The notes beneath the pieces were generated by a model. That model was given only the letters and a program-made list of their open reading frames with translations. It was not told where the DNA came from and made no database searches. 64,000 bases of DNA from Baylisascaris procyonis (lineage: Eukaryota; Nematoda; Chromadorea; Rhabditida; Ascarididae): the NCBI GenBank assembly GCA_037389465.1, contig JAZARR010000164.1, positions 2,114,501-2,178,500 of the forward strand, read 5' to 3'. The position numbers were made by a program, and so were the translations under genes. Shown here one piece after another: positions 1 to 13,500 of this stretch (position 1 is the stretch's first letter; every line of letters begins with the position of its first letter).

Positions 1-2646
1 ATGAAAAATGCAAAAATTAGTTTTTCTCGGTATTCATTTTGGTATAAATTTTTGAAAATAGAGAAATGCACACTTGTTTTTCGCATTTTATGTATGTGAT
101 TTGTATGTTGCTTATCACCAATTTCTTGAAGTTTATAATCCGCCAATTCTCCCTTGCGCATACTTTTTCCACTCCATATCCTTTTCTGCTAGTACAAATC
201 CTTGAAAACATTCTGGCTAATTTGAGCACATGTATGCACTTAGCAATTTTTTGCAGCATTCTTTTCATTCCATAGTTATTTAAGTTGCTTCATTGCTTTA
301 CTTTGTTAATGAATTCTTTATAAGGTCGTCACGTAGTCGACACCGTTATATTGCCGACGTCTAAACAGCAAAACATTCATTATGCAACATTTGGTGGAGA
401 ATTGATCGACTGAATAACAAATATACAATTCGATTACAATCTGCAATGTTTGTACTCTTATATATCAGTGTTGTGGTTGTATAAAGAATGGAATTGAATG
501 CACAAAGTGAAATGATTTCAGTATTGTTTGTCGTCTCACTTATTTGTTTTAACGATTGTGACGTTCATTTGATTATGCTGCGTTTAATGCAATAAAACCG
601 CTATTGTCTATTCCATCGCTTTGTTTATGGTGACACATATCCATCTTCGTTTTGGAGGTGTTCATTGTTGTTGGTGGAGTTACACAATGAAGTTATGAGC
701 AGCACAAGTTGTAGGTGAGATTGCCCTATTCCATATCTTTCTCCAAGATTCTCTTCCTTCCCATCTCGGATGGAAGTAGCGGTTGCAAATCTTAGGCCGG
801 TTTTTGTCTGACGTTGCCGTCGGGTAGGAAAGTAGCATGCAAAGAGAGGAGAGAAGATAAGAAAGTCAACGAAGCTGACCACAGCGCTGTCCGAGCACTT
901 CATATTCGGAATTCCATTCTAAATTCCAGTGATCAGAAAACGATGGAGGCAAGTCAAATCGCCGAATATTCGAATAGGTGGCAGTAAGAAGAGCGAAAAA
1001 AACGAAGCACCGGCTTATCGAGGCGGCCTGTCTTCCATTCTACTGCAGCGGCTTTTTCCAGTTCTTATTTCTGAGAAGTCGGAGTTGAGAGATGAAGAGT
1101 TGGAATTGTTGAAAGTAGAAATGAAGTGAGGCGTACACTATGGAGGCATGGAAATGTGTTGTGGCTAGGATCGTGTTGCGTTTCTCAGTGTGCACTATTC
1201 TCAGTCATTAAAGATGTAGGTATGTGATGTTCAGTGTGGCCTTCCCGACAGGTACCCTTTTCCCAATAATCCTTTGAGGGGTGATATGAGGATGCAAATT
1301 GAAGGAACTCGATTTTGGATCGGAATTTATATGTGCTGAACAAGTGCGATAGTAGCAAAAACAAATCCCTCGATTTGCAGTCCCAGTTTCCTTTAAGTCA
1401 GCATCACTCAATCCGCTTCTCTTTCCTCTTTCAGGTTAAGGTTTTATTCTCCTTTCCCTCCTCTTTTTTGCATATTTAGTCATTGTGAGTGAAACTATTC
1501 AAAGAAATAGCGTGTTAAATGAACGATTGTGACGGTTTCGATTGCGCACTATTGCTCGATTGCACAATAAGTTTCAAGCGTTTCTGCAACTTTCTGCAAA
1601 TTTCAAGCGTATCTGACCGATCTTCAATGCCGATATGCAATCCTCACATCATTCTTCTGCTTTTATAACTCACAAAAAAAGTGAATCCGTCAACTTTCTT
1701 ATCTCTAAATGTAAATAATTGCACATACAAACATATAAGTTTTTCAATCTGTAAAGATTAACAACTGCACTGAACAGATGAAAAATGCATTTTGCCTAGT
1801 TAGTAGTGTAATGTCACCAATGGGCACCCTATCGTTCGCAGCGATGAGCGTGCGCGGCGTCCACTCAATTCGTTGATGCGCGTATCGCTGCTTGCGTATT
1901 GGTTGGTTCTTTGCAGTGGCTTATGTGAGGGGTGTCGCTACTTTATATAGAGGTGTGCTTATTTAGTGTTTTATATACTTTATTGTTTAACAGACATTTA
2001 CTTACAAATAGAGGAGAGTTGCCGTACTGAGTAAGAGATTTGCATACAGAGAAGGTAAGATGAGTGGGACGACACCGTATCTATTTCCTGTAGAAATGAA
2101 TATGGCTTACGGAACGTCCATCTGTTTCCTTTCGTTTTGTGTTTGCTCAGCTGAACTGCTTGCAGTGAACTATATAATTAATACTACTGCTGATCTATTT
2201 AAGGCATGAACGCTATGATATTTCCTATTTTGCGCGTCATATATTAACGTTGTGTCTGCTCCTCCTTTATGCAAATTTCTGTCCGAAAATTGCGCTTATC
2301 ACCCACACCAATAGCATAACAAGTAATTAAATGCTGCAGTGGGTTGTAGGCAAGAAATGCAACGTGTTATTTAGATGGATAAGTCCTTATATTTTTTTGA
2401 CAAACGAAGGGTGGAAATTTTTGCAAAAGTTCATTAAAAAAAAAAAAAAACACAAACTTTCTTCCTTAGGAAGTTCGTACAAAAAAGGGAGATCATGGAA
2501 TGAGAACAAATTGTGAGTCATGTTTAAAGATCTGAAAACTGTTTAAGTAGACGTTATGAGGAGGCTAATTTCTTGCTTCATTTCTCATGTTTAAATATTG
2601 TTTAGTTCGAATGTAGCAAAATTTAACGATTTTAGGCAAATTCTGT
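1..2646. other. Intergenic, mostly no recognisable gene
   Basis: AT-rich sequence in which I see no confident gene. Two things stand out. A protein-like open frame on the plus strand ends at a good splice donor near 983 (listed separately). A more GC-rich patch at about 1840-1960 is followed by a TATATA-like string near 1952, which resembles a promoter, but no coding exon follows it that I can support. The remainder is low-complexity AT sequence with a poly-A run near 2434. Confidence 0.5.
796..983 (+). CDS. Possible isolated coding exon, unknown protein
   Basis: An open frame runs from just after a CTTAG acceptor-like site near 795 to a strong donor (CA|GTAAGA) after base 983. The translation is Lys/Glu/Asn-rich and looks like protein (for example KKVNEADHSAVRALHIRNSI, then an EYSNRW ending). 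An overlapping frame from about 925 to 1129 is also open and ends with TGA, so the correct frame is unclear. I found no matching exon on either side. It may be part of a gene that begins left of the window, or a chance frame. I do not recognise the family. Confidence 0.22.
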
Positions 2647-4557
2647 TTATTTTTTGGTTGTTTTTCTTTTTATTCTGATGGACGAATGAGCTTCCTGCTT
2701 TTCACGTCGTTCCTCCAACATCGTCATCACCAATGCATTTTGTCTGAACCGTTTAAGGTGTTCATCCCACCTCCCCTTCACTTCCTGCTCCAATGCCACC
2801 ATCCTCCACGTAGCGGTAGGTCAATACGAAACTGCTGACAATTGAGAGGAAATGAGGTGATAGTAGACAAAACGGTTTGAAAAGTAGCCGCAATAAAGCG
2901 TTGCGTCAGTGAGGGCAGGCAATTGAGCGCCCATACAGAAGAGTGTCTTATCTGTTCATAATGTGACTGCAGTGCGCCCACCGAGAGAAATTCCCTCGTC
3001 TCTATCGCGTCTTACTTGCGCAACAGTCTTTGGACGATGGCAAGCAGGTCTTCATCGTTATCTATGATGTCCCAATATTTTCATAAAAGTGCATCAAAAT
3101 TGATAATATGTATAGGATGGGTGAGTTGAACGCCCCCATAAACTGACGTAAAAGGGAGTGCTAGGGTTCTAGAATTTCATGGAACGCTTAGAATTCTATA
3201 GAATAAACGATTCTGTGCTCGTATAAAACTTCGCCATTTCATTCGACCACCTCCGATCACCTAGGTTTCTATTTCACTGTCAAATAAGCGGATACTTGGG
3301 GTGCTGTTGAGAGTAAAAGCGAATTTCTTTATCCCTGTTGGCGCTCTCGGCTGCGCACCTCCACTTCTACTCACACACAAAGCGGAACAGGAATCTAGTG
3401 ACCTCAGCTAGCGTCCCTCGGCGGAAAAAATGCAACACTTTTTTTGCGGAAGCTACGGAAAATTCTTTGAAAATCACTTCTACGATTCAGAGGGGGGGGG
3501 GGGGAGGGAGGGGATTAGTGAATTCCTCCACAGTGCTTGTCATTTTTATCATCTTCTTAGCTCATGCGACGATATGCTGTATTAATTCGACTTATGCCAG
3601 AATTCGAAAAATGGAATCTGCAGATATCTCTAAGAACTTAAATGCGCCACTTTTATGAGGCTGATATGAGTTTCGGATTGCAACTGGACACTCTAGAAAA
3701 GTGTTACTCATCAAAGGTGCCAACCGAAAAGTTCAGTATTGCGACTCTACGCAGTGGTGTTAGATGTCTGTCACCTCTTGCTGGTGATATTTGGCCATCT
3801 AATTTTAAGTGAAATCGATGTTTTGCTTTGCTTTTCTGTTATTTAAATTTCAATGGAGCACTACGAATGATGCAGATCATTATTCAACAATATCATCGCT
3901 TAACGCAGTGTAACATGTAGGCACCACTGCTAAATTCCCAATCGGCAGTTTGGTTGTCGGTGTTATTGAATAGAGTTCCCATCTACTGTCACTTCGTAAC
4001 TTGTGCGTGGGATATGTTATTTGTATTTTCTCTATGCCTGCAGCTTGTTTATCCGAACATCGAACATAATCAGAGTTAGCGAAACTCTGTATGCATCATC
4101 TACGTGCCTAATTTTGTTGTTTGGTGATTTGAACATCCCATCATAGCCATAAAGAAGCAATCACATTGGTAGTAGATCGCGATCGAAAATCTACAGTCGC
4201 ACACCATCCATCCAAAGAAGAAGCGAAAGCTGAGATATTTGTTCAGAAATATATTGCTCAAACTTGCAAGGTTTCGGGAAGTTGAATAAGTGCATATATG
4301 CTTTCATCTTTAAATAATTTCCTGAAATGGCATCATCATTAAAGAGTAGTTGATTACTTTTACCTATTTTCAGCCTTGGTTAACCTATCATTTAAATTTG
4401 ACAAAAAAGTTTTACTGCTTTGCGTAGTGCTTGTTTCGTACGCACTATTTTGTTTAGCGTTCGTAATAACATTTTCTCTGATGAAACATTCATTCAAGTT
4501 GTTATAGCTTATCTCTTCACTTACTGAGATTTTTTTGGCGAAGGCTGTCGCATTCAT
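2647..4557 (-). CDS. Tentative small five-exon gene, unrecognised coiled-coil-like protein
   Basis: A model with exons 4557-4364, 4321-4264, 4229-4205, 3061-3016 and 2803-2647 (minus strand) keeps one reading frame and gives about 159 residues ending in TAA. Splice phases agree at every junction. The best exons are the first (about 64 codons, Asn/Ser-rich, ending in LNDRLTKAEN) and the last (MVALEQEVKGRWDEHLKRF, then a run of Glu/Arg/Lys suggesting a helical or coiled-coil end). Weak points are a 34-bp intron, a 25-bp exon and two poor acceptors, so the middle is uncertain. The start codon lies only 10 bp from the start codon of the divergent SAFB gene, implying a shared promoter or overlapping 5' ends. 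I do not recognise the family. Confidence 0.4.
3492..3504. repeat. G13 homopolymer tract
   Basis: Uninterrupted run of 13 G on the plus strand, followed by further GGG groups, in non-coding DNA (intron of the tentative minus-strand gene). Such tracts can fold into G-quadruplexes. Confidence 0.95.
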
Positions 4558-4567
4558 CTTATCGGAA

Positions 4568-7500
4568 ATGACCGATACTGGGGATTCATCAACGAAAGGC
4601 GAAGCGCATGGACGAATGGTAACGCTAAGTGATCTTCGAGTATTCGAGTTGAAACAAGAGTTGGAGAAACGTGGTCTGGATAAGAATGGAATCAAGCTTG
4701 CTTTGATCGAACGTCTTGAAGCAGTTTGTTCTATCTTTTATTTTGACTTGCTTTCTGTTTTTTTATTTGAACCTAAAAATGGTTGAGGGATCAGTAAGCG
4801 GTATCTTGAAGATGAAACGTAACCTTGGAATCATAAGCGCTTTTTGAGCCCTTCACTAACTTGCTGAACTGTCCGCATTTTGAGCATTTTAAGCTTAGAC
4901 TTGTGCCGATGATAAGTAGATTATGATACGACGGCATTTATTGGACTGAAGCATACACAAGCACGAAGAAGATAGATCGAGCTATGAGGAAAATCTTGGT
5001 CGACAGTTATTGCAAATATTTCCTTGTGATAGGGCAATAGAAATGCTCTAGCATTACGCATTTTCGGATGACATCATATGACATCATTGCTCATGCATAT
5101 TTGTGTTATCAACGTACTATAGTGTTAAGATTAAACCTGTTCATTCGAGTTTAGTTGAATTACGACAGGTGTCGATTGTGTTTTCATGCATCAGTCATAA
5201 ACTCCTTAGGTATTTACACATATTCGTGGTCATATTATCTAAAGTATGTTCTTTTTTAGAATCAATAAAGAGTTGTGGAATGTCACTGATCGCTTCTAGC
5301 AGTGAGGGCGAGCATCCACTTCTAGGCCTGTTACCTAGTTTCCTATCTGGAAGGTCTTGGTTAGGTGCTACGATCACGCTCTTTCTTATTTCATTTTGTC
5401 GTCATTGTTAGTGGGAGCAATTAAAGCGGGATGGAGAGACGAGAATTTAGATGAGTGGCTGAAGTGCTCAATAATATTTCGATGTCTGCCCAAGAAAAAA
5501 GTGTATTCAAAAAGAGTTCTAAAATTTTGCAAGTATTAAAATTTCAGGCTCTACGAGATGAAGGAAATGACCCCCAGGAGTTTCTTTTCTCTATCGCTGA
5601 TTACGGTAAAGGGTCAACACCAGCAAAAGGTTCACACATCAGTATGCTTCATTCGAATTTGAGCCAGAGATCAGATGGAGTGTAAATTTTCCGCAACGCA
5701 TTGCACAGCAAAAAAAAGGATTGGTGTAAAATGGGTGTTCGTGATATAGAAAGAGTGTTCATACCACGATGAAAAGAGAAGGAAGAAGGAAAGCGCTCTA
5801 TGAAAGTATTTGTGTCGTCGCAACACGTTTTATTTCCAGGAAGTTTTATCCAACCATATTTCGATTAGATAAGCAACTCTTGCAGTGGGAATGTTCCCTT
5901 AAGAGTTTAAATGCATCCTGTATCCCCTTGCATACATCGATCCAACCGATGGATTTTATTATATGTTGAACTTTAATTGCAAATTGAATGCAATTGTAGT
6001 TTGATGAGTCATGCGTAATTGCAGCTGCACCTGCGGTGGATGAAGTCACAAAAGATGTGAATGAAAAGAAGGCAGAAGAAACTGCTGAGATGTTGGTTGA
6101 TGAGGTTACAAATGAAGATGGTGGAGATACAATTGGAGAGGGTCAATCACTCCTCATCGACGATGGAAGCGGTGAGGGAGAGAAGGTGAGCTGATTTTTC
6201 TTTGCATTGCGCCTCTCAGTTGGTGCATTGTTGAGTGTGTTGAGATATATTAAAACTTATTGATGCTCACTGAGATGTAACATATGAGCATCGCGCAGAA
6301 ATTAATAAAATATTTGCTTTCTTTAGCCACTTTCTAGGAATCTTAAAAGTTCGTTGTCCAGAGTGCGCTTATCGATTGAGTTGTATGAATCGCCTTTGTG
6401 TTGGCAGTCTTCCAGGGAGAGAGAGAGGAGGGGATGGACATCTCGACAGACCGCAAAGAGCGGAATTTTCCTGGAAGACTAGTCGATTGCCGTCGACCAT
6501 TCATGCAAGCATTTTTTAGGTGGCTATTATTTTTAGATGGTTGTGCGATGCTAGCAGTGAAATATAGTAGTTAACGAAGAGGATTTTATGTGTGCGGCTG
6601 GTCTCACAAGTGAGTTTAGTGAAGAAGTCACTGCTATAAGGTGTTTCATTTGTAGATCTCTGGGGAATGCAGTATGATAGTTGCAAGGGGAGGAGGAAGC
6701 AGGACTAGAGAGAGGTAGAGAAGGCAGGAGGATCGTAACCTGGATGTGCTCAGGTGTAAAACATACGTGAGCTCCTTGCATATCTCCTTTATAACTGTTT
6801 TCATTAGTGTCGCTAGTACTCAGGTGTAAAAGGTCTGGCGATGAACGAGCATCGCAAATACGCGAAGTGCGTATTGCAGTTATATCCGACGACCCTTCTT
6901 CCACGTTATCTGCAAAAATGCTTAGAAGCATTTATTTTGAACGTTTGCGAAAAGAAGCATTTTCTTCTTTACGCTTAGCAGCATGAAGAGGAATTTCCTA
7001 TGGGGATGATATGGAATATTGAAAGGATAGAGCGAAGGTACTCGCAACATGGTTGACGATCATGGTTCGGTGCTGTCACAATCCTAATTCGATTTACCGA
7101 TCACTCGCGGTCGATCCTTATTCATATCATATCACATTCTTCACTAATTTTGTGAAGAATAACGTGAACGCGGTCATCATTCTCACCACTCTCAACTAGT
7201 GCTCGAGACCTGTTTCAGTGAACTTTGCTTGAATTTTTGTCAGTATTTGCTTATCGTTTTCCCAGTTTTGCTCTAAAATCGATTGTAAAACTGTTATTTA
7301 AAGTGCAGAATAGCAATTGATCTCACATTTGCACCAAGTTTTGGCCTTGTGAAACTCACTTTAACTTTTTTGCGCCCCAACTTATTTGCAAATTTCTGCA
7401 TTTTTCTATGGTTTTTTAAACAATAATTATTATTGTTAAAATATACTGGCATCTAATTTCAGCCAGTAATTGAATTGGATGACGAAGATGGCAAAAATGA

Positions 7501-10500
7501 TGTGGACACAGAAGGTGAAACAGAAGAGCCAGGACCCGAAATGGAGCCGGAACCGGAGCCTGAGCAAGAAGTTGAGAAGGAGCTACTTGAGCCGGCAATG
7601 GAAGTTGAGTCTGTTGAAGCGGTGCGAAAAGACAACGGGAAAGGTGATGCTGAGTCAGGCAGTGGAAAGAGGGAGACTGTAGACGAGAAGGAAGCAGAAG
7701 ATGAGATGGACGATGCAAAGAAGGTGGGGGAACAGGAGGAAAGGAAGATGGAGGGTGCAGGCGATGAAGAGAGAGATAAAGAGCACGCTAGTGAAGAAGC
7801 AAAAAAGTGCAGTGCAAAGGCGCATATCGTGAGCAGTTCTAAGACGGCGAGCACTATCAAGAAAACGAGTAACTCCCTTTGGATTAAGGGTCTTGGTGCC
7901 GAAACAAAAGCCGCCGACTTAAAGGCAAGTTGTCAAAATTTCATAATCGCTTGATGTTTGGGGATGAGGGACTAGGGAAACGACGTCGGAACAATGAACG
8001 AAACTGGTCACTAATATTTGAAAGGAAATAGAGTCCATTGTGACTTTTATGTAGGAGGGTAGATGAAATCAACCAGACTGCATTTGTGGGGGAACAGAGA
8101 TCCTAAACATTCCTTGCAATTGTGCCTCATATTTAGCCAACAGATTCAATGGTAACAACTTCTTGCGAAGATCATGTTTTGTTTCAAACAGGCGGCAGGT
8201 TCTAAATGTATTGGTTAGAGAAGAGAGATTACACTTAAGGCTGAATTCACAGGTGGACAGAAAAAATGTTGCGTTAAAATGTTCAAATGGTATGTATTGC
8301 TGATAGAATGAGCACATGGGTCGTTTTGCCTCCGAAATTGTGTTCACCGCGTCGAGGTTTTCATATGTTCTGGAGCAGTTCCGCTCTCCGAACACTTAAG
8401 CGAGCGCTGGGAGCTCTGTCCGGAAACTTCGTACCTGGCTACGCCGGTGGTGTGTGTTCGCTTCACAGCATAGCTTGATGCGTCTCATTCTTCCTGGCCT
8501 GTTTGATCCTTTGTGACCCAAGGTGCCTTTTGATGGCTAGTCCTGAACGAGGATATCATTTGCATACCACTTTTCTCCTGATTAAAGCTGTTACATTGCC
8601 CGCTGTCCCTTTTTCCTAACAGTCCTATTCAGTGGTTCCCATGCTGTGAACTTTTAAGGAAGAATTTCATGTTGTATTCATGAGCCAGCTTGTTTCAAAA
8701 TTATAACACTTCAAGATTCCATTTATATTCTGACCCTCTCCGTTTCCATTCCCATTCTGGTTCAGGCAAGTGAAGTTGAATCCTTGGTCAGCAAGTTGGG
8801 AGACAATCGGTGCGAAAATGTATTGATATTTCACTTATCCGAAAGCAGAAGGATATTTGTGGCTGAAACCAGAATGGAGCAGTCGCATCTTCTTGCTCCC
8901 TATTTCTCTCACCCCCCCCCCCTTCCCTTCCCGTTGCATCTTCCCTAAGCGTAAGTAGAGGAGGTATGGCCGCTTCGCAAAGGGTTTTGAGGCAGTATTT
9001 AGAGTAGTGAGGTTGTAAAGGATGAGAAGCAAGAAAAGGATAAAAGAATAATAAGTGCTCTTTCTCCTCGCTGTCTTGGGCTTTTCTAGCTGCGCCTAGG
9101 TCTTCTTTCTCACCATCTTCTCCAATAATCATCACTGCTGCCTCTTCTGATCTGGGCGACTATGAAGAAGGTTATTTTATTGGATCTTCGCAATGGTTTC
9201 CACAGCATCTGGGAAAACATTACTAAAAATACTGATGCATTGGCTGAGCAGCATCCTTCGCTCTCTTCCCTTCTATTTCCCTCCTTCACACGTGTATTTT
9301 CGAGATCTTGTGGCATCTTAGGAAAGTATTTTTCCTCTTGCGGAGGGTAGTGGAAGAGAGGGGGAGGAGGGTATTTCAGAGATCAGTTTGCTTCATCTGC
9401 TTAAATAGCTTTTATTGTGCAAAATTTTGGACGAGCGGAGTACTCATTGTTAAGCAGAGGTCAATTACAGGCGATTTTTGCGAAATGTGGTCGTGTTGTG
9501 ACGGCGAAGATCTTCACACGTCGTCAGCAACCGTCAAGTACTTGCTTCGGTTTCGTGACAATGGTTGACACTGCGGCAGCTGAAGAGTGTATTCGTCTTT
9601 TCAACAAAACGCACATCAATGGGCATCTTGTCAGCGTCGAAAGGGTCCGTGCTGTATATAGTCTTCCAATTTATGGGGAAACTCTCAAAGGAGGTCAATG
9701 ACAACCTAGTCAAGAAAAAGCCACGTTTCACCAGCGAATAGTCGATCCTAAAAAACTGTCGCTGATTTGGAGCTGTTTAGAGGCAAATCCCTTTAAGCAT
9801 TCACCTCCGGCTGCTATTTTTAACTCCGGTTTTTATGTAGCTGCATTTTGGAATTACTAGAAGGAGTACAGCCACTTTTGTAGCTTTCTAATGTGGAGCT
9901 TCAACTGAGGGACAACGACTAAATTAATGACCTGAATAGCCGTAACGGTAACCGCAGTAGATGTGTGACATATAAAATTATTTAATACAGACCTGTTCAT
10001 TCACTTGTCTTCTACCTTCCCGATCCTATCATCTGAGTTCCCTTTCCCTTCCCCTTCCCTCGCGCCGTCTTCATCTCCCTCCAACTTATTCAGCCGCCTG
10101 CTTTCAGGTCACCAGTTCTGGCCAATAATTGTATCTCGCATCGTGTAGCATAGGTTGAATAGTCAGGGCGACTTTATGGGAGAGGTAAATAGAAGCAGCA
10201 GTTGGGTTCATTCTGTTTGCGTTGGTAGCTATGTGTTTATAGGCCGATCACTCAAGCATGCCATCTGTGAAACCAGGTCAAAAGAAGAGTACTTCCGTGG
10301 TAGCGGGCCCATCAACGGTTAGCAGTTCACCTGCAGCAGCCAAGGAGACGACAAAGAATGGAGAGAAGGTTGTGGAAAAAAGGAAAACTGAACTGAAAGT
10401 CGATAAAGCAGAAAAACACAGCGAGAAGAAATCCGGCGAAGAAATGAAAAGGACATCCTCAAGCACATCGAAAGTACTGTCGAAATCAAAGAAAAGTCCC

Positions 10501-13500
10501 GTGGAAGCGCCCACCAAGGCGGACTCAGGTAATCCATTTTTTACATAAGTTTTTAGATTGCTAAATGAAGGTTCCAATCAGTGCTCCTATCCCTTACCTT
10601 TATCGTTCTTGACACCTACTCAGAAGCAGTACATAATTTCAGACACAATGTCACCCTTCTGCGGGACATGCGCGAAATGTGAAAGTTTTGTATTAAAACT
10701 ATTTATTAGGGCGTTGTGATTAATATCCCTTCCCTCACGTCTTTTTAGGTTAACCTGAGATCGGTGTGCTGTCTTATGCGCCAGTAACGGTTCTGTCCAA
10801 AGAGCAAAATATACTGTTACCTTTTTTGTACAAACAATAATGGGGTGCTGCAGATATCGCAGATCACCTAAATGAAAAACGTGTTGCCGTTAGGAAAATG
10901 GGACAGGAATTGAACAGCTACGAGCACGTTAGATGCAGAATAATTGAAACGGTTCGAGTCGTCAACCTTATGATGCCGAAAGGGAAAACATCGTCAGCGT
11001 ATGATTTCAGGATTCTCCTTAACTTGGTTTGTTTTGACAGGAACAAATTGCACCCAGTTGGGCTCACTTACAGGAATATTTGCCGACATATGGAAGTGAT
11101 AGTTAAATGTTGAAAGATTGGTGCCAACCTTCACTTCATTTTTCATCTTCCAACGGCGAATATTTGACGCTGGAGGTTGCGCGGTCCAGTCGATTAAAAT
11201 TCCCAGTGTAACGTCGTTCAAAGAGCCCATTAATGTTTATTGTCATCTTTGTATGGCGAATAATTCTGGGTGGGAGGGCGAAAGAACGACCCGCAGTGTT
11301 ATAAAATAATGGAATTTGATTTGGTGGATTTTTCTCGTGATCGCAAATTGTCAAGAGGGATCGTCGACTCGAGCAGTCATCGTGATTGATGATTTCTTGT
11401 CGACAACTTGTTGTTCTCAGGACTATCTGTAAGTATAAGCCGATGACACCGGTTGGCATCTCTAAATGCCCTCCCACCACTCAAAATGATAGCAACGCCT
11501 ACATCAGATGTGTTTTGGTTGTTATATGGAGTGGATGTTGAATTAAGCAGATTGGATGTGCACACATTCTCCAACACGGAAAATTTGTTTAAAAAATGTT
11601 TCCCGTTGTGATGTGGGGATACTCTCGTTTGATCGTGGAGGTCGTGTTTGCGATATTGGAATGCTGTGTGAAATTCATGTCGACTTCGCAGTATGGAGAC
11701 ATTATGTTGGCTTATACAAATCAGTGGAAATGCATTTTACTCCATGACGAAAAAGAGTGGAAGTTTTTTCTATTTAAAAGAATATTTTCTTAACAGTATG
11801 CTGAGGTCGGAGTACAGTTATAGCAAACTCTTCAATCATCATAACAACAGTTTTTTCTCATCGCATCACCTAGGGGTGGATCCACCATCAACTCGCTGTA
11901 TACTGATAATTGGTTTGTGAACATAGCAGTCATGAAAACCATCTGAGGTGGAATGCAGAAGGCGTTAACCTTTGTGAGGCGATGTGCTGCGCCAATTTGT
12001 TGCTGCTAAAGAGCACGGTTTGTGATGACCAAGATGGATAAGTTGCAGTTGCACAGTGCTGAGATTAACGGAAGTGGGGACTGGGTGTTGCTGTATGGAT
12101 CGCCCAGTCGCCCATGCCAACTACTTTACTGATTAAAAGATGTGTGATGGAAAATTCACTTCGCCAGCTTCTATGCGTTTTCAACTGCTGAGACGTCTAG
12201 CAACTTGACGCGAAAAAGCGCTGATGCCACTGGGCATGCTTGTATGCATGAGTGGTCAAAAGAACTGTGGAGCTGTTTTTTTGCAGAAAAGGCCAGATCG
12301 AGCCGAGAGACATCTAAGGCGCATAAGCAACATTCACCACCGGTGTTCCGCAAAGGACGTCGGGTGTTTGAACGACCCACTTTGCATCGCACAGTGCGTG
12401 GTGGTATTGCTTCGCGTAAACCGGCGCGTATTGCGGTGGCCGCACGTGGCGGTTCATCATATCGTGGGTCGTTTGCCACAAGCCGTGCTCGTGGTGGAAG
12501 CCGTGGAGGTCGCATTTTGATGTCAACCCGTGGCCGACCATTGGTCTCGTCAGTTGGTCGCTACGAACGAGGATCGTCTATGCGCCATCCATCACTGGGT
12601 GGTCGGATTGGCCGCCCATCCATACACGACTCGTATCGCGATATACCGCGGCGTTCGGTCGAAGCTGTTTCATGGGAGCGGCGCGAGATGATGAGCATGA
12701 TGCGACGTCGTGAGGAGGAGTTTCGCTTGAAAGAGGAGGAACTGAAATTGCAGCGCGAACGAGAGCGAATCAAGTTTGAGCGTGAACGTATTGAACGTGA
12801 GCGACTGGAGCTGGAGCAGTTGCGGCAGGTGGCTGCAATGTCAGGTTCAATCAGCGGAAACACATCGGCGGCTATGATGATGCCGCAGTCGCGCCGCTCA
12901 CATGGTGCCTATGATGAGATCGATATCTCCAGGTGAGTCACGAGTGTTCGCGCTCGTTTTTGCTCTGCTGACTCTGAAGATATGAAGAAAACCAACGCGA
13001 ATGAAAACTAGTGCAACTTGTCCGAACTGTGTAGCAGTTAACAGCAGCAGAGCGACTTTCAGAGCTAACCCGTATCAGGCAGTGTGATTGCCACTCTGTT
13101 TTAGAATAGTTTTTCATGATTTTCAATTACTGAGGTTTGTCATAGTAGTGAAGGTTGATTCGGAAGTTACCCAACAAGCACTTCTTGGCGTTTATGTTCT
13201 ATGCTCTTCTTGTTACTCATGGCTGCTAAAGCAATCCCATTTCGGTTCTTATTCTTTTCTTAACACCCATCCTTATAGAAGGGGATGTGGTGTGGTGGGT
13301 TTATCATTCTGTGAATGGTGGAATCGGGTAGCTGTATACAATTGAATCACACCTTTATATAGGTCTTACTTTGTAAATGTGGTTGAACGGCAAAGAAAGT
13401 AAGTGCTCCACTCATCTGTCAAGTGAATCCACATGTCAGTATAGTCAGTCGTCTCATAGCACGAGCTGGTATCGTTTCTTGCCTGAGATGCATCACAGAT

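Noticed and set aside
12224..12541. Other-frame ORFs over the SAFB RGG exon
   Set aside because: The frame in use is fixed by phase and by the Arg/Glu helix downstream; the others are shadows.
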